A stretch of 64,000 nt of DNA from Streptomyces scabiei 87.22 (GTDB taxonomy: Bacteria > Actinomycetota > Actinomycetes > Streptomycetales > Streptomycetaceae), in assembly GCF_000091305.1 (NCBI RefSeq), contig NC_013929.1, positions 9,982,001-10,046,000 of the forward strand, written 5' to 3'. The notes under the pieces were generated by a model that made no database searches, was not told the DNA's origin, and saw nothing but the letters and a program-made list of their open reading frames with translations. A program made the position numbers and the translations under genes. Shown here piece after piece: positions 16,612-25,222 of this stretch (position 1 is its first letter; each line of letters begins with the position of its first letter).

Positions 16612-17286
16612 ATGCCCACCATCGTCATCGTCGGCGCCGGCCCCCAGCTCGGCCTCGCCATCGCCCGCACGTACGGCACTCAGGGCTACGACGTCGCACT
16701 GATCGCCCGCAGCCAGGACAAGCTCCGGCAGCTGGCCGATGTGCTCGCCGCCGAGGGGATCGGCGCTGCCGCGTTCCCCGCCGACGTCCTCGACCGGACC
16801 GCGCTCACCCAGGCGCTCAAGGACGCGGCCGCGCATTTCGGCGGCATCGATGTCCTTGAGTACTCCCCGGTCGGCGGCCTCCAGACCGTCATGACCACAC
16901 CGGCCGCGACCGAACCGGCCGACGTGCAGCACGAGATGGACTTCCAGCTCTACGGAGCCATCGCCGCCACCCGAGCGGTACTGCCCGCCATGCGCGAGGC
17001 CCGCGCGGGCACCCTGCTCTTCACCACCGGCGCCGGCTCCGTCGACCCCGTGCCGCAGATCGCCAACGTCAACGCCGCAGCCGCGGCGCTGCGCAACTGG
17101 GTGATCAACCTGCACAAGGAGCTGGACGGCACCGGTGTCCAGGCCGCGCACGTCGCCATCAACGTGTCGATCGGCACGCCTGCGATCCCCGGATTCCCGA
17201 CCGCCCAGCCCGAGGAGATCTCCCCGGTCTACTGGGACCTGCACACCACCAAGCGCGACCAGGCCGAACTCGTCTTCAGCCTCTGA
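16612..17286 (+). CDS. Atypical SDR family oxidoreductase
   Basis: A 224-residue short-chain dehydrogenase/reductase. The cofactor loop is IVGAGPQLGLAIARTYG, a variant of TGxxxGxG, and ADVLDRTAL is the usual acidic strand motif. The catalytic YxxxK pair is missing: the stretch after TTGAGSVDPVPQ reads IANVNAAAAALRNWVINLHK, with Asn in place of Tyr. It may therefore be a non-catalytic or NAD(P)-sensing SDR, or use other residues. It is divergent from and probably repressed by the adjacent TetR protein. GAAAGGCTCTCCC precedes the ATG. Confidence 0.82.
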   Translation: MPTIVIVGAGPQLGLAIARTYGTQGYDVALIARSQDKLRQLADVLAAEGIGAAAFPADVLDRTALTQALKDAAAHFGGIDVLEYSPVGGLQTVMTTPAATEPADVQHEMDFQLYGAIAATRAVLPAMREARAGTLLFTTGAGSVDPVPQIANVNAAAAALRNWVINLHKELDGTGVQAAHVAINVSIGTPAIPGFPTAQPEEISPVYWDLHTTKRDQAELVFSL

Positions 17287-17417
17287 GGCCCGCCGGCCAC
17301 TCCGCGCACCCTGCGTCTGCGCCGCGCACATCGCCATCCACGCATGCTCGATGACCCCGGCACGGAACCGGCCCGGCCCGCTACATCCGCGGCCGGTGCG
17401 AACCGGCACCTCCGAAA

Positions 17418-17463
17418 CATGGTGGCCCCGACCACGGCGTACGCCGCGGTCGGGGCCACCATG
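17418..17463. terminator. 46-bp near-perfect palindrome, bidirectional terminator
   Basis: A left arm running from CATGGTGGCCCCGACC at 17418 to 17440 meets, with no loop, its complement at 17441-17463 ending GGTCGGGGCCACCATG. Only one of 23 pairs mismatches. It lies between the convergent SDR gene and the S8 peptidase gene, so a bidirectional terminator is the simple reading. Confidence 0.8.
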
Positions 17464-17535
17464 CCCTGACTCATATGCCTCTGTCGCCCCGGCAGTTCGC
17501 AGCGGTGGCCGAACAGGCCGTTGCCGGGTCCCGCG

Positions 17536-19335
17536 CTAGAAGGTCAGGTTCCAGGCGTCGATCTTGCCCGTGTCGGAGGAGGCGTTGTCGTTGACGCGCA
17601 GTTTCCAGGTGCCGTTCGCGACCTCCGAGGAGGCGTTCACGGTGTACGTCTGGGCGATGTTGTCCGCGCTGCCGCCGGTGCGGTTGTGCAGCGTGTAGAC
17701 GGTGCCGTCCGGCGCCACCAGGTCGACCTTCAGATCACCGATGTAGGTGTGCTTGATGTCCACACCCACCTTGAGCGTGGCCGGGGCGTTGCCGGTCACG
17801 CCGGTCACGGCGATCGAGCTCTCCACGGTCGCGTTGTCGTTGACGGCGACGTCCGTGAGGTTCTCGAAGTACGCGCCGGGCGGCGGGGTGGCCCCGACGG
17901 CCTTGAGGGCGTCGACCTGTCCCTCGCCGAAGAACGCGTTGTTGGCCGTCGTGCCCGTGCAGCGGCTGTCCGAGGGGCAGGCGATGTCGTTGGCCTGCGT
18001 GGCCAGCTTCGCGCGGAGTTGCGCCGGGGTGATGCCCGGGTTGGCGCTGGCGAGGAGTGCCGCCACGCCGACGACGTGCGGGGTGGCCATCGAGGTGCCG
18101 CTCTTGCTGCCGTAACCGCCGCCGGGGACGGTGGAGTACACGTTGCTGCCCGGCGCCGCGACGTCGATGACGCCCTGCCCGAAGTTGGAGAACGAGGCCT
18201 TGGTGACGCCGGTGCCGTTGGCCGCGACCGTGACCACGCCCGGCAGCTCGGTCGGGATGTCGAGGCAGGCGTTGGTGATGGTGCGGGTGACCGGCGTCGA
18301 GTCGTTCGGGCTCGCGGAGTCGGTCGTCTTGTGGGCGAGGTCGTAGTTCTCGTTGCCCGCCGCGGCGACCTGGAGGGAGCCCTTGCTCTCGGCGTACTCC
18401 TGGGCGCGCTTGACGCCCTCGATGATGGCGGCCTGGTCGATGTTGTCCGGGCAGTTGAACTGCCACGGGTCCGTGTAATAGCTGTTGTTGGTGACCTTGA
18501 AGCCGTGGTCACCCGCCCAGACGAACCCGCAGATGGTGTTCTCGGCGAAGAAGAAGGAGTTGCCCGGCTCGGCGACCCTGACCGCGGCGATCTTCACCCC
18601 GGGAGCCACGCCGACGACGCCCTTGCCGTTCTTGGCCGCGGCGACGGTGCCCGCCACGTGGGTGCCGTGCGTGTCGACGTCCCGCCAGGCGCCGGTACGG
18701 GTGTCGGGTTTGCCGTAGGCGCAGGAGACGGAGTCGGCCGCGTCGAAGTTGGGCGCCAGGTCCTGGTGCTGGTCGTCCACACCGGTGTCCAGGATGCCCA
18801 CCGTGACGGAGGCGGAGCCCGGGTTGACGGCCCAGGCCTGGTCGGCCTTGATCTGGCTCATGTCGGCCCGGACCGGCTCTCCGGCCGGCGTCGAGGACTG
18901 CGACGGGTTGGCGGGGAGCGCCGGGTTGTACGCGTCGGCCGGGACGTCCGAGGTCCGCGTGGCGCCGACCTGCTGTACGCCGGTGACGCCGCGCATGGTG
19001 GCGGCGAATCCGCTGGACGCGGAGTGGGCGACGATCACGCCGATGGCGGCGAAGTCGGAGAAGACGGTGCCGCCGTTGGCCGCGATCGCGGAGCGGACCG
19101 CAGCGTTGTCACCGGGGGCGGTGATCACGAGGTAGGCACGCGTGCCGGCCACCCAGGCCGCGCTCTGGGAAGCGGACTTGGCGGCCGGGGCGGGGGCCTT
19201 GGGGGCCGGCGCGGTGGAGGGGACGACGGGGAGCGTGCCCGCGAGGGCGCCCGGGGCGCCGAGCGCGAGGACGGTGCCGAGCGTGGCCGCCAGCACCAGG
19301 GTGCGTCTGGTGCGGCTGGATATGTGGGGTATCAA
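17536..19335 (-). CDS. Secreted S8 (subtilisin-like) peptidase with P-domain
   Basis: A 599-residue secreted serine protease. After a signal peptide (ending LALGAPGALAG) come an inhibitor-type propeptide and the S8 domain with the triad D183 (GILDTGVDD), H223 (DTHGTHVAG) and S415 (SGTSMATPHVVG); the oxyanion Asn is N328 in AAAGNENYD. The C-terminal 110 residues form a proprotein convertase P-domain (TYIGDLKVDLVAPDGTVYTL, ending TGKIDAWNLTF). The start is taken as TTG at 19335, because GGAGGAC lies five bases upstream and no ATG or GTG is well placed; the frame stays open to 19407 without a ribosome site. It is expected to degrade extracellular protein. Confidence 0.9.
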   Translation of the reverse strand: MIPHISSRTRRTLVLAATLGTVLALGAPGALAGTLPVVPSTAPAPKAPAPAAKSASQSAAWVAGTRAYLVITAPGDNAAVRSAIAANGGTVFSDFAAIGVIVAHSASSGFAATMRGVTGVQQVGATRTSDVPADAYNPALPANPSQSSTPAGEPVRADMSQIKADQAWAVNPGSASVTVGILDTGVDDQHQDLAPNFDAADSVSCAYGKPDTRTGAWRDVDTHGTHVAGTVAAAKNGKGVVGVAPGVKIAAVRVAEPGNSFFFAENTICGFVWAGDHGFKVTNNSYYTDPWQFNCPDNIDQAAIIEGVKRAQEYAESKGSLQVAAAGNENYDLAHKTTDSASPNDSTPVTRTITNACLDIPTELPGVVTVAANGTGVTKASFSNFGQGVIDVAAPGSNVYSTVPGGGYGSKSGTSMATPHVVGVAALLASANPGITPAQLRAKLATQANDIACPSDSRCTGTTANNAFFGEGQVDALKAVGATPPPGAYFENLTDVAVNDNATVESSIAVTGVTGNAPATLKVGVDIKHTYIGDLKVDLVAPDGTVYTLHNRTGGSADNIAQTYTVNASSEVANGTWKLRVNDNASSDTGKIDAWNLTF

Positions 19336-19702
19336 TGCGTCCTCCGGAGACGGCCCGGCCGTGCCGAGGGCACAGGCCGGGCCGTACGAAACGAATGGTG
19401 GAAGCAAAATGTCAGGTGCATGCCCCTGCGCGGAAGTACCTTTCCGTGCAGGGACGCTGCATGGCTGAAAAGTGACGTACTCCAGGAGTGCAGAGGTCTG
19501 GGTCCACAGGACCCCTGCGACACCGAACGCGCCCGCGCCCCAATGGCCGTAGGCGGCGCCCTGTCCGTCCGCACCTCATGCTCGGTCACCAGCCCTCTCC
19601 GGTCGCTCCCGCACGCTGCCGCTCGGCAGGTACGGCATCAGAGGCCGCCAGGAAAAGCGGAACGGTGTGCTGGTGAAACCTGTGCGTGCCAGGTGCGGTC
19701 GG
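19336..19702. other. 367-base gap without a recognised gene
   Basis: This is the upstream region of the S8 peptidase gene and the downstream region of the lipoprotein gene, both leftward. No conserved reading frame, hairpin terminator or repeat stood out. Confidence 0.5.
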
Positions 19703-20431
19703 CTACGGGGTGTACGGGGCGTCGCTGTGGTGGAGTTCCACCATGTTGGGCTCGCTGACCTTGTACACGGCAGTACGGGTGAGGGTGACGACGGCCGCCG
19801 GATCGTCATCGCCGCGCGTCCGGTAGACGACGGTCACCTGTCGTGCCGGCCCGCTGGACGGGAAGTCGATGGAGACCACCGGCGTACGGTCGCCGAGCTC
19901 GGCGGCGGCCGCGGGCACGGGAGTTCCGCCGTCGTTGCGCCAGGTCACCAGCGTGTAGAACTTCCCGGTGCCGCCGGTCGAGATCTTCAGGGCTCCCACG
20001 GCGTCGGGCGCGCTGTCCCCGGTGATGTCACCGATCGCGCACTGCGGCTGCAACTCGATCACGACGCCGTCCGCGCCCTCCCAGCGTCCTGCGCTGAGGG
20101 CGGCTCCCGAGATGCCGTAGCCCTCCAGCCCTCCGCCGTCCAGAGACGCGTTCCGCAACTGATCGCAGGTCAGGGCCTTGGCTTCGCCGCCTGCCGTGCC
20201 GCTCGGCTTCGGGGACGGGGGCTTGGTGGAGGAGCCGGGGGTCTTCGCAGGACCGCCGGGCGTCTTGGTCGGTGCGGCGGTCGCCGGCTTCGACGTCTTG
20301 CCCGGCTTCCCGCTCACGGCCGCTTCTCCCGCGGCCGAGTCCTTCGGCCCGCAGGCCACGACCAGTCCCGCGACCAGCCCCGCGGCGGTCACCTGGGACA
20401 CCCGTCTCGCCCATCCCCTGGATCGGTTCAC
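19703..20431 (-). CDS. Secreted lipoprotein, function unknown
   Basis: A 242-residue lipoprotein. The signal ends in a lipobox GLVVACG with Cys27. A low-complexity Pro/Thr/Lys/Ser linker spans about residues 35-80, then a globular domain of about 160 residues with a single Cys pair candidate (LTCDQLRN and LQPQCAIGDITGD). The GDITGDSAPDAV segment resembles an FG-GAP or calcium-loop motif found in secreted proteins with beta-propeller repeats, but only one copy is present. Function is not known. It is divergent from the ferritin-like gene, whose start lies 210 bases away. Confidence 0.75.
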   Translation of the reverse strand: MNRSRGWARRVSQVTAAGLVAGLVVACGPKDSAAGEAAVSGKPGKTSKPATAAPTKTPGGPAKTPGSSTKPPSPKPSGTAGGEAKALTCDQLRNASLDGGGLEGYGISGAALSAGRWEGADGVVIELQPQCAIGDITGDSAPDAVGALKISTGGTGKFYTLVTWRNDGGTPVPAAAAELGDRTPVVSIDFPSSGPARQVTVVYRTRGDDDPAAVVTLTRTAVYKVSEPNMVELHHSDAPYTP

Positions 20432-20641
20432 TTGTCACTCCTGTCGCACTGTGGCCCCGCATCCCGCTGGGCAGGAGCGGAGACGCGGACGGCTGGGGGA
20501 CGGTTGCACCGAGTTGTCCCTGTTCTGCAACTCCCGGACCCCGCCCGGCGAACGGACGGGAACTGTGCCATCTCCCACCGCGTCACCACGCCCGGGGGTA
20601 CCCCGCCCGTCCGGGCGAGGTGGCGCATGGAAGAGAGAAGC

Positions 20642-21367
20642 ATGAGCGCATCGGGATTCGCGGAATGGGCCCGTCACTTCGAGACCGAACGGGACCGCCG
20701 CGCAGCCCGGCCCGACCCATGCTGGGAGGTGGGTGCCTCGCTGCCTCCGGCGGTGCGGGCGAGCATCCAGCGATTCCAGGCCGGCGAGGACGGCGACAGC
20801 TCGGCCCTGTTCGACAAGGCGGACGAGGCGGGTGATCCGGAGTACGCGGCGGCGCTGCGGCTGTTCGTCGCCGAGGAGAAGAACCATGCGAGGCTCCTCG
20901 CTCTGCTGCTCGACGCGGGCGGGGCGACCAAGCAGGCCGGGCACTGGAGCGACACGGCCTTCGCGCGGCTGCGCCGCGTGCCGGGGCTGCGGACGGAGTT
21001 GCTGCTCCTGATGGTCGCGGAGGTGGTGGCCCTGCGGTACTACCGGGCACTGCGTGACGGGTCCGACGATCCGCTGACGTCGGAGGTCGCCGGCCGCATC
21101 CTGGCGGACGAGGAGCGGCACGTGCCGTTCCACTGCGCGCGGCTGCGCGCGTCGGTCGCGGAGCTGCCGCGCGCGGCCCGGCGCCCCCTGCTGGCGGGCT
21201 GGCAGGTCATGCTCCTCGGCGCGGCACTCGTCGTAGCCGCCGATCACGGGCGGGCCCTGCGCGGGCTCGGGGTCGGGCGAGGACGCTTCGTGGCGGACGT
21301 CCTGAGGTCGAGCGGTCCGGTGATCGCGGCGATCCTCGGGAGCGCCGGCTTCGAGGGCATCCTCTGA
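20642..21367 (+). CDS. Ferritin-like (di-iron fold) protein
   Basis: A 241-residue mainly helical protein. Two helices carry the metal-ligand pattern of ferritin-like di-iron proteins: LFVAEEKNHARLL and ILADEERHVPFHC, both ExxH. Between them lies LLLMVAEVVALRYYRAL, which supplies the additional Glu expected in a four-helix bundle. The N-terminal 60 residues contain an acidic segment (AGEDGDSSALFDKADEAGD). The ATG at 20642 follows GGAAGAGAGAAG. The same frame is open far upstream but without conserved sequence. A role in oxidation or oxygen chemistry is likely; the reaction is unknown. Confidence 0.78.
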   Translation: MSASGFAEWARHFETERDRRAARPDPCWEVGASLPPAVRASIQRFQAGEDGDSSALFDKADEAGDPEYAAALRLFVAEEKNHARLLALLLDAGGATKQAGHWSDTAFARLRRVPGLRTELLLLMVAEVVALRYYRALRDGSDDPLTSEVAGRILADEERHVPFHCARLRASVAELPRAARRPLLAGWQVMLLGAALVVAADHGRALRGLGVGRGRFVADVLRSSGPVIAAILGSAGFEGIL

Positions 21368-21478
21368 TCCCAGCCCGGAGCCAGTCGCCCGGCCTCCATC
21401 ACCGACTCCGCCGGAGCCGTGGAACTCACGCTGAACACGCAGGAGCTGAAGGCACTCGTGGACGCCCTGCAGAGCTGA
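21368..21478 (+). pseudogene. Short protein-like tail in frame after the ferritin-like stop
   Basis: Directly after the TGA of the ferritin-like gene the same frame stays open for 36 codons and ends in TGA at 21476. Its last part (SAGAVELTLNTQELKALVDALQS minus the first residues) looks like the C-terminus of a small helical protein. There is no start codon with a ribosome site. It may be the remnant of a separate small gene that lost its 5' end, or a readthrough extension. Confidence 0.35.
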
Positions 21479-21526
21479 GCCGGGCCACGGCGACTCTCAG
21501 CGCCGGGCCTGCCGAGAACGCCCTGG

Positions 21527-22354
21527 TCAGGGTGCGTTGAACAGACTGGGGAAGCCGGGGGCGAGCCAGGGTTTGCGGCCCCAGGCCAGCACAGCGCCGC
21601 GTGCCATCGCCTGCCAGGGGCCCAGACGTCCCAGCGCGATGAGGAGGAAGGCGACCGGCTCGATCTGGATGGTGCAGTCCGACCGCTCCGGCGCGCCTGG
21701 ACCGACCTCGACCGTCCCTCCGGTGAACGTGACGCCGAACGTCGAGCCGCCCCGGACGCGCAGGGTGTAACGGGCCGTCAGCGACGCGGAGGCGACGGCG
21801 ACGCGGGGCATCGCCGTCTGCAGGAACGGCAGGCACAACCCGACCCGCCTGGCGTTGATCATGTGCGGTCGACGCAGCCCGCGGGCGAGATCGTAACCGT
21901 GACCCAGCATGTGGGTCAGCAGGTACGAGGCGAGAACGTCCTGGTCCATGGAACCGAGCGGGGTCAGGAGGGTCCGGCCCGCGGTCCCGTCCGTCCCGGT
22001 TCGGTCCACCGCGTCCAGGAACATGTCGGCCTGTTCCACGATCATCTCGGCCAGCGGTTCCGCCGCGCGCTCGGGGAACTCGACGAGACTCTGTGCGTTG
22101 GCCGCCGCGAGACTCTGCGGCGTCCCGTCTCCGTAGACGCGTTCCTGGCCGGACGCGAGCTCGGCCATCAAGCCGTTGGCCAAGGCAAGATGGGCGGCCG
22201 TCTCACCGACGGTCCACTCCAACCCCGGTACGGGTGCGGTCGTGTCCCTCGCGCCGTCCAGGAGCGCGGCGATGGCAGTGGCGGTCTCCCGTATCGCCTG
22301 ACCGAGCCCTTCCGGCAGGGAGTCCCTGGTAGTCGTCTGTGGTTCCCGGTCCAC
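21527..22354 (-). CDS. Maleylpyruvate isomerase N-terminal (DinB-like) and SCP2 domain protein
   Basis: A 275-residue two-domain protein. The N-terminal half (about residues 10-165) is the mycothiol-dependent maleylpyruvate isomerase/DinB fold, with LEWTVGETAAHLALANGLMA and YLLTHMLGHGYDLARGL supplying the metal-binding His residues. The C-terminal half (about 185-275) is an SCP2-like domain (YTLRVRGGSTFGVTFTGG, ending WLAPGFPSLFNAP). Such proteins are common in actinobacteria and are thought to carry out mycothiol-dependent reactions on small hydrophobic substrates. GTG at 22354 is chosen, with AGGAG about eleven bases upstream. Confidence 0.82.
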   Translation of the reverse strand: MDREPQTTTRDSLPEGLGQAIRETATAIAALLDGARDTTAPVPGLEWTVGETAAHLALANGLMAELASGQERVYGDGTPQSLAAANAQSLVEFPERAAEPLAEMIVEQADMFLDAVDRTGTDGTAGRTLLTPLGSMDQDVLASYLLTHMLGHGYDLARGLRRPHMINARRVGLCLPFLQTAMPRVAVASASLTARYTLRVRGGSTFGVTFTGGTVEVGPGAPERSDCTIQIEPVAFLLIALGRLGPWQAMARGAVLAWGRKPWLAPGFPSLFNAP

Positions 22355-22740
22355 GCAGCTCGCTTCTCCTCGTGTCCTTCGTCGATCACGCATGTGTAGC
22401 GCCGTACAGAACCAGACCCACCGGTCCGGGGCAAGGGGCGAGGGCCCCAATTGTCTGGACAGGCACCCAACTGGGTTGTCCTGAAAGGAATCGGGGACGG
22501 CACGGTGCCGAGAGGCCCGGTGCACGCTGCCGGCGCTGTCCGGATTCTGTCTTCGACGGTGGACGACGGCTGGTGGACGACGGCTCAAGTGAGGAACGCG
22601 GGAAGCCCCGTCGGGGCAGGGTGACCACATGGGGCCCTTGTCTCGACGGGGCTCGGTGTTCGGCCGGGCGACGACCGCCGGGATCCCGACGGGTCACCGG
22701 CGCCCGGCACAGGCCGGTGCCGTGGGGGTTGCTGCGCGGC
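22355..22740. other. 386-base gap without a recognised gene
   Basis: A tandem GGTGGACGACGGCT repeat of two copies lies at about 22558-22585. No conserved coding sequence or terminator was recognised. The gap separates two leftward genes and holds the promoter region of the MDMPI/SCP2 gene on one side and the end of the LPMO gene on the other. Confidence 0.5.
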
Positions 22741-23415
22741 TCAGCCGAAGTTCACGTCGCTGCACCACATGTAGGCCTGGTCGAGGTGCGAGGCCTGCCA
22801 GATCACGAACACGATGTGGTGTCCGGTGTAGCCGGAGGTCCGGACGGGGAACGTGATGTTCTGTGCCGGGGCGAAGCGGCCGGTCTGCGTGATGAAGTCG
22901 AGATTGCTCCAGCCCAGGGTCTGGGTCTTGGGGTTGAAGCCCTGCTTGCTCACGTAGACCTTGAAGTAGTCGGCACCGTGCGACGCCTGGTCGTACAGCT
23001 GGACCGAGAAGTTGCTGCCGATGGTGGTGGTCTTCCACGCTCCGGGTTTGTCCAGGCTGGCGTTCCGCGACAGGTTGTTGCTGCAGAGCGTCCCGTCGGG
23101 GGTCCGCGCCTGGAACTGGCCTCCGAGGCCGTCCCGGAGCGCGCTCATCCAGTTCCACATGGTGTCGGCGTTGGCCTGGAAGGCCTGCCAGCACATGGGG
23201 TCCTGGGTCTGCATGGCCGGGTTCGTGTGGTTGCTGCCCCACGTCTTCCAGCACTGGTACGCGCGGGTGGCGGGGCCGACGACGGTGCCGTGGGCCTGGG
23301 CGGGGGTCGACCAGGCGAGGGCGCCGACGACCACGGCGAACAGCATGACGAGCGCCTGGAGAGACCGGCGGGCGGGCGCCTGCGAACGCCCGGCTAACGG
23401 ACTTTTCTTGCGCAT
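22741..23415 (-). CDS. AA10 lytic polysaccharide monooxygenase, cellulose/chitin-active type
   Basis: A 224-residue secreted copper monooxygenase that oxidatively cleaves crystalline polysaccharide. The signal peptide is cut at PAQA|HGTVVGP, leaving His42 as the copper-brace N-terminus; the second brace His is H146 in DQASHGADYF, and the axial Phe is F223 in CSDVNFG. It is a single domain with no carbohydrate-binding module. The segments CWKTWGSNHTNPAM and PDGTLCSNN resemble Streptomyces LPMO10s of the cellulose-active clade. A perfect CebR box lies 34 bases upstream, which strongly supports induction by cello-oligosaccharides. It ends in a canonical short C-terminus, so it looks complete. 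Confidence 0.92.
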   Translation of the reverse strand: MRKKSPLAGRSQAPARRSLQALVMLFAVVVGALAWSTPAQAHGTVVGPATRAYQCWKTWGSNHTNPAMQTQDPMCWQAFQANADTMWNWMSALRDGLGGQFQARTPDGTLCSNNLSRNASLDKPGAWKTTTIGSNFSVQLYDQASHGADYFKVYVSKQGFNPKTQTLGWSNLDFITQTGRFAPAQNITFPVRTSGYTGHHIVFVIWQASHLDQAYMWCSDVNFG

Positions 23416-23448
23416 GTGGGGGGACTCCTTCCAGTGGCATAGCTGCTA

Positions 23449-23462
23449 TGGGAGCGCTCCCA
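23449..23462. promoter_or_regulatory. CebR box upstream of the LPMO gene
   Basis: TGGGAGCGCTCCCA is a perfect 14-bp palindrome identical to the operator of CebR, the cellobiose/cellotriose-responsive repressor of Streptomyces. It ends 34 bases before the LPMO start and so can block its promoter. Confidence 0.93.
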
Positions 23463-23509
23463 GCGTCAGGACTTCTGAGTGAGATGTCAATGAAGTGGAC
23501 GGTGTTGAT

Positions 23510-23790
23510 TACGGGGATGGGCGGCGAGCAGGACGTATTGAGACTGCAACAGCGCTGTACGGGTCCGGTGAGGCCAACGCTGGGGGAGACCGAGACCTCC
23601 GTGGTGGTCACGGAACGAGGGCTCGCCGGGGACCGGGCGTACGCCGTGCTCGATGAGACGGGGGCAAGTGGGCAGCCTTCAAACAGCCGTGCAGGTAGGA
23701 GGCGTTGCCGTGGCGCCGGACTTCCTTCGACGACTCCAGCACAGTCCGGTTCGTCCTGCCTGACGTTCGGCCCTGTCCGCTGAGGACCCG
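23510..23790 (+). pseudogene. Frameshifted remnant of a MOSC-domain protein
   Basis: The segment at about 23590-23670 reads VVVTERGLAGDRAYAVLDET, the hallmark N-terminal motif of MOSC/MOSC-N proteins (molybdenum-cofactor related). It then leaves frame; GKWAAFKQPCR and later FDDSSTVRFVLPD, which fit the following part of the family, are found in two other frames, each ending in a stop. The rest of the gene is missing. The gene is therefore a decayed fragment between the LPMO and GNAT genes. Confidence 0.5.
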
Positions 23791-23881
23791 GCCTTGTGAA
23801 CGGTGCTCAAGCTTGCGATCGAGTGGTGGGTGGCCCGGGTGCGTCATGATCCACGGAGAAGGGGCGAGGTGACGGCCTGCT

Positions 23882-24544
23882 TCAGTGCCTCGTGCACGTC
23901 GATGCCGCGTCCTCGTGCTGGTACCAGACGGTGTCCAGCGCACGGCCGTCCGGCAGGGTGTAGCGGTCAGGGCCGGGTGCCGGGACGAATCCGGCGCGTT
24001 CCAGGGCGCCGCGGCACGCGCGGTTCGTCGTCGCCGTGCCCGCCCGTACCGTCGGGAGACCGGCGTGATCATGGGCGAACTTCGCGCCCGCCAGGAACAG
24101 TTCGGCTCCGAGGCCCCGGCCTCGGTGGTCGGGGGCGAGGGTGCCGCCCATCTCTCGAGTGTCGCGGTGGATTTCGAGGTGGCCGGCGTAGCGGCCGGTA
24201 GGGCGGTGTACGCAGACCATGAACTCGGGTGTCTCGGGGTCGGGTGTGAAAGGCTCGGCCAGTTCGGGGTTGGCTTTGGTGAACCAGCGGGGGGTGGCGC
24301 CGACGGGGCCCAGGCGCAGCAGGGCCTGTCTGACGTCGGGGTCCGGTACGAGTTGGTCCATCTGGTTCCCGTGCCGGCGTTGGGCCTCGGGGTCGGCGGC
24401 GGCGGCCGCCAACGCGTCGAGCTTGGTCACCGGGGTATAGAGCAGCAGGTGCGGGGTGGCCAGGGCGTGTCGGCCAGGGGTGCAGACGCCCGGGACCGGG
24501 AGAGCCGAGGCCGCCCGGCGACGCCGTAGGAGCGACCGAATCAT
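23882..24544 (-). CDS. GNAT family N-acetyltransferase
   Basis: A 220-residue protein whose C-terminal 150 residues form a GNAT acetyl-CoA-dependent transferase. The acetyl-CoA pyrophosphate loop is in GGTLAPDHRGRGLGAELFLA, and the last strand has NRACRGALERAGFVPAPG. The N-terminal part (about 60 residues) is Arg-rich and has no recognised domain. The ATG at 24544 is used; a longer frame upstream lacks conservation. The substrate is not known. Confidence 0.8.
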   Translation of the reverse strand: MIRSLLRRRRAASALPVPGVCTPGRHALATPHLLLYTPVTKLDALAAAAADPEAQRRHGNQMDQLVPDPDVRQALLRLGPVGATPRWFTKANPELAEPFTPDPETPEFMVCVHRPTGRYAGHLEIHRDTREMGGTLAPDHRGRGLGAELFLAGAKFAHDHAGLPTVRAGTATTNRACRGALERAGFVPAPGPDRYTLPDGRALDTVWYQHEDAASTCTRH

Positions 24545-24821
24545 GGAACCCCGCTGTCCTGGTCCTGGTGTGTCCGGCCGCACGTACCGGGCGTGTGCCG
24601 CCCAAGCTACCCGGTGAGGGAAAGCGCCGAACTCCCGGGCGGCTGCCGGGGGGTGGCCCAGGGCATCGCCGCAGCCGGCGGAACAGCCGGTGCGAACCGC
24701 TGCGTGGGGACCTGCGGCGCTGCCGATGACACCCACATGCGATGCAGTATCCGCGGGAGGGGCCGTGGCCCCGACGCGGCGTCCCGCCCCGGGCCCCGGG
24801 CGAGCGACGCAGCCGTCCGCC

Positions 24822-25199
24822 TCAGGCGTCGAAGCGGTGGCGGGACGTCTCGATGTGACCGAGGTATCGGTGGGTCCAGTCGCACAGGCCGTCGATGGTC
24901 ACCCGCAGGGCCTGGCCCGGCTCGGTGAGGGTGTACTCGACCCGGGGCGGCACGACCGGGTGCACCGTCCGCTCGACCAAGCCGTTGCGCTCGAGCATAC
25001 GGAGGTTCTGGGTGAGCATCTTGTGGCTGATGCCCTGGATCTCGTTCCGCAGCTCGCCGAAGCGCAGGGTGTGCTCTCCCAGGGCCTCGATGATCAAAAG
25101 TGCCCATTTGTTGGCAACATCCGAAAAGATCTCCCGCGCCAGAGAGTCCGCGCGCCGAAGATCCGCTTCGTCGGGCGAGCCCGTGAACTGCTTGGTCAC
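24822..25199 (-). CDS. HxlR family transcriptional regulator
   Basis: A 125-residue winged-helix protein of the HxlR type, with DVANKWALLIIEALGEHTLRFGELRNE split across the first helices and GISHKMLTQNLRMLERNGLV as the recognition region, followed by the wing motif PPRVEYTLTEPGQALR. There is no Cys at the position used by redox-sensing HypR-like members; a cysteine appears only later (LCDWTHRY). It is divergent from a RidA-family gene, and a symmetric AAGT-N4-ACTT site lies between them, so it is likely the regulator of that gene. Confidence 0.9.
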   Translation of the reverse strand: MTKQFTGSPDEADLRRADSLAREIFSDVANKWALLIIEALGEHTLRFGELRNEIQGISHKMLTQNLRMLERNGLVERTVHPVVPPRVEYTLTEPGQALRVTIDGLCDWTHRYLGHIETSRHRFDA

Positions 25200-25222
25200 C
25201 GTCAGGTACTCCAGTCACTGAA

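Noticed and set aside
17521..19758. 745-codon rightward open frame opposite the S8 peptidase
   Set aside because: Low-complexity Val/Gly/Arg translation with no motif, antisense to a subtilisin with an intact catalytic triad.
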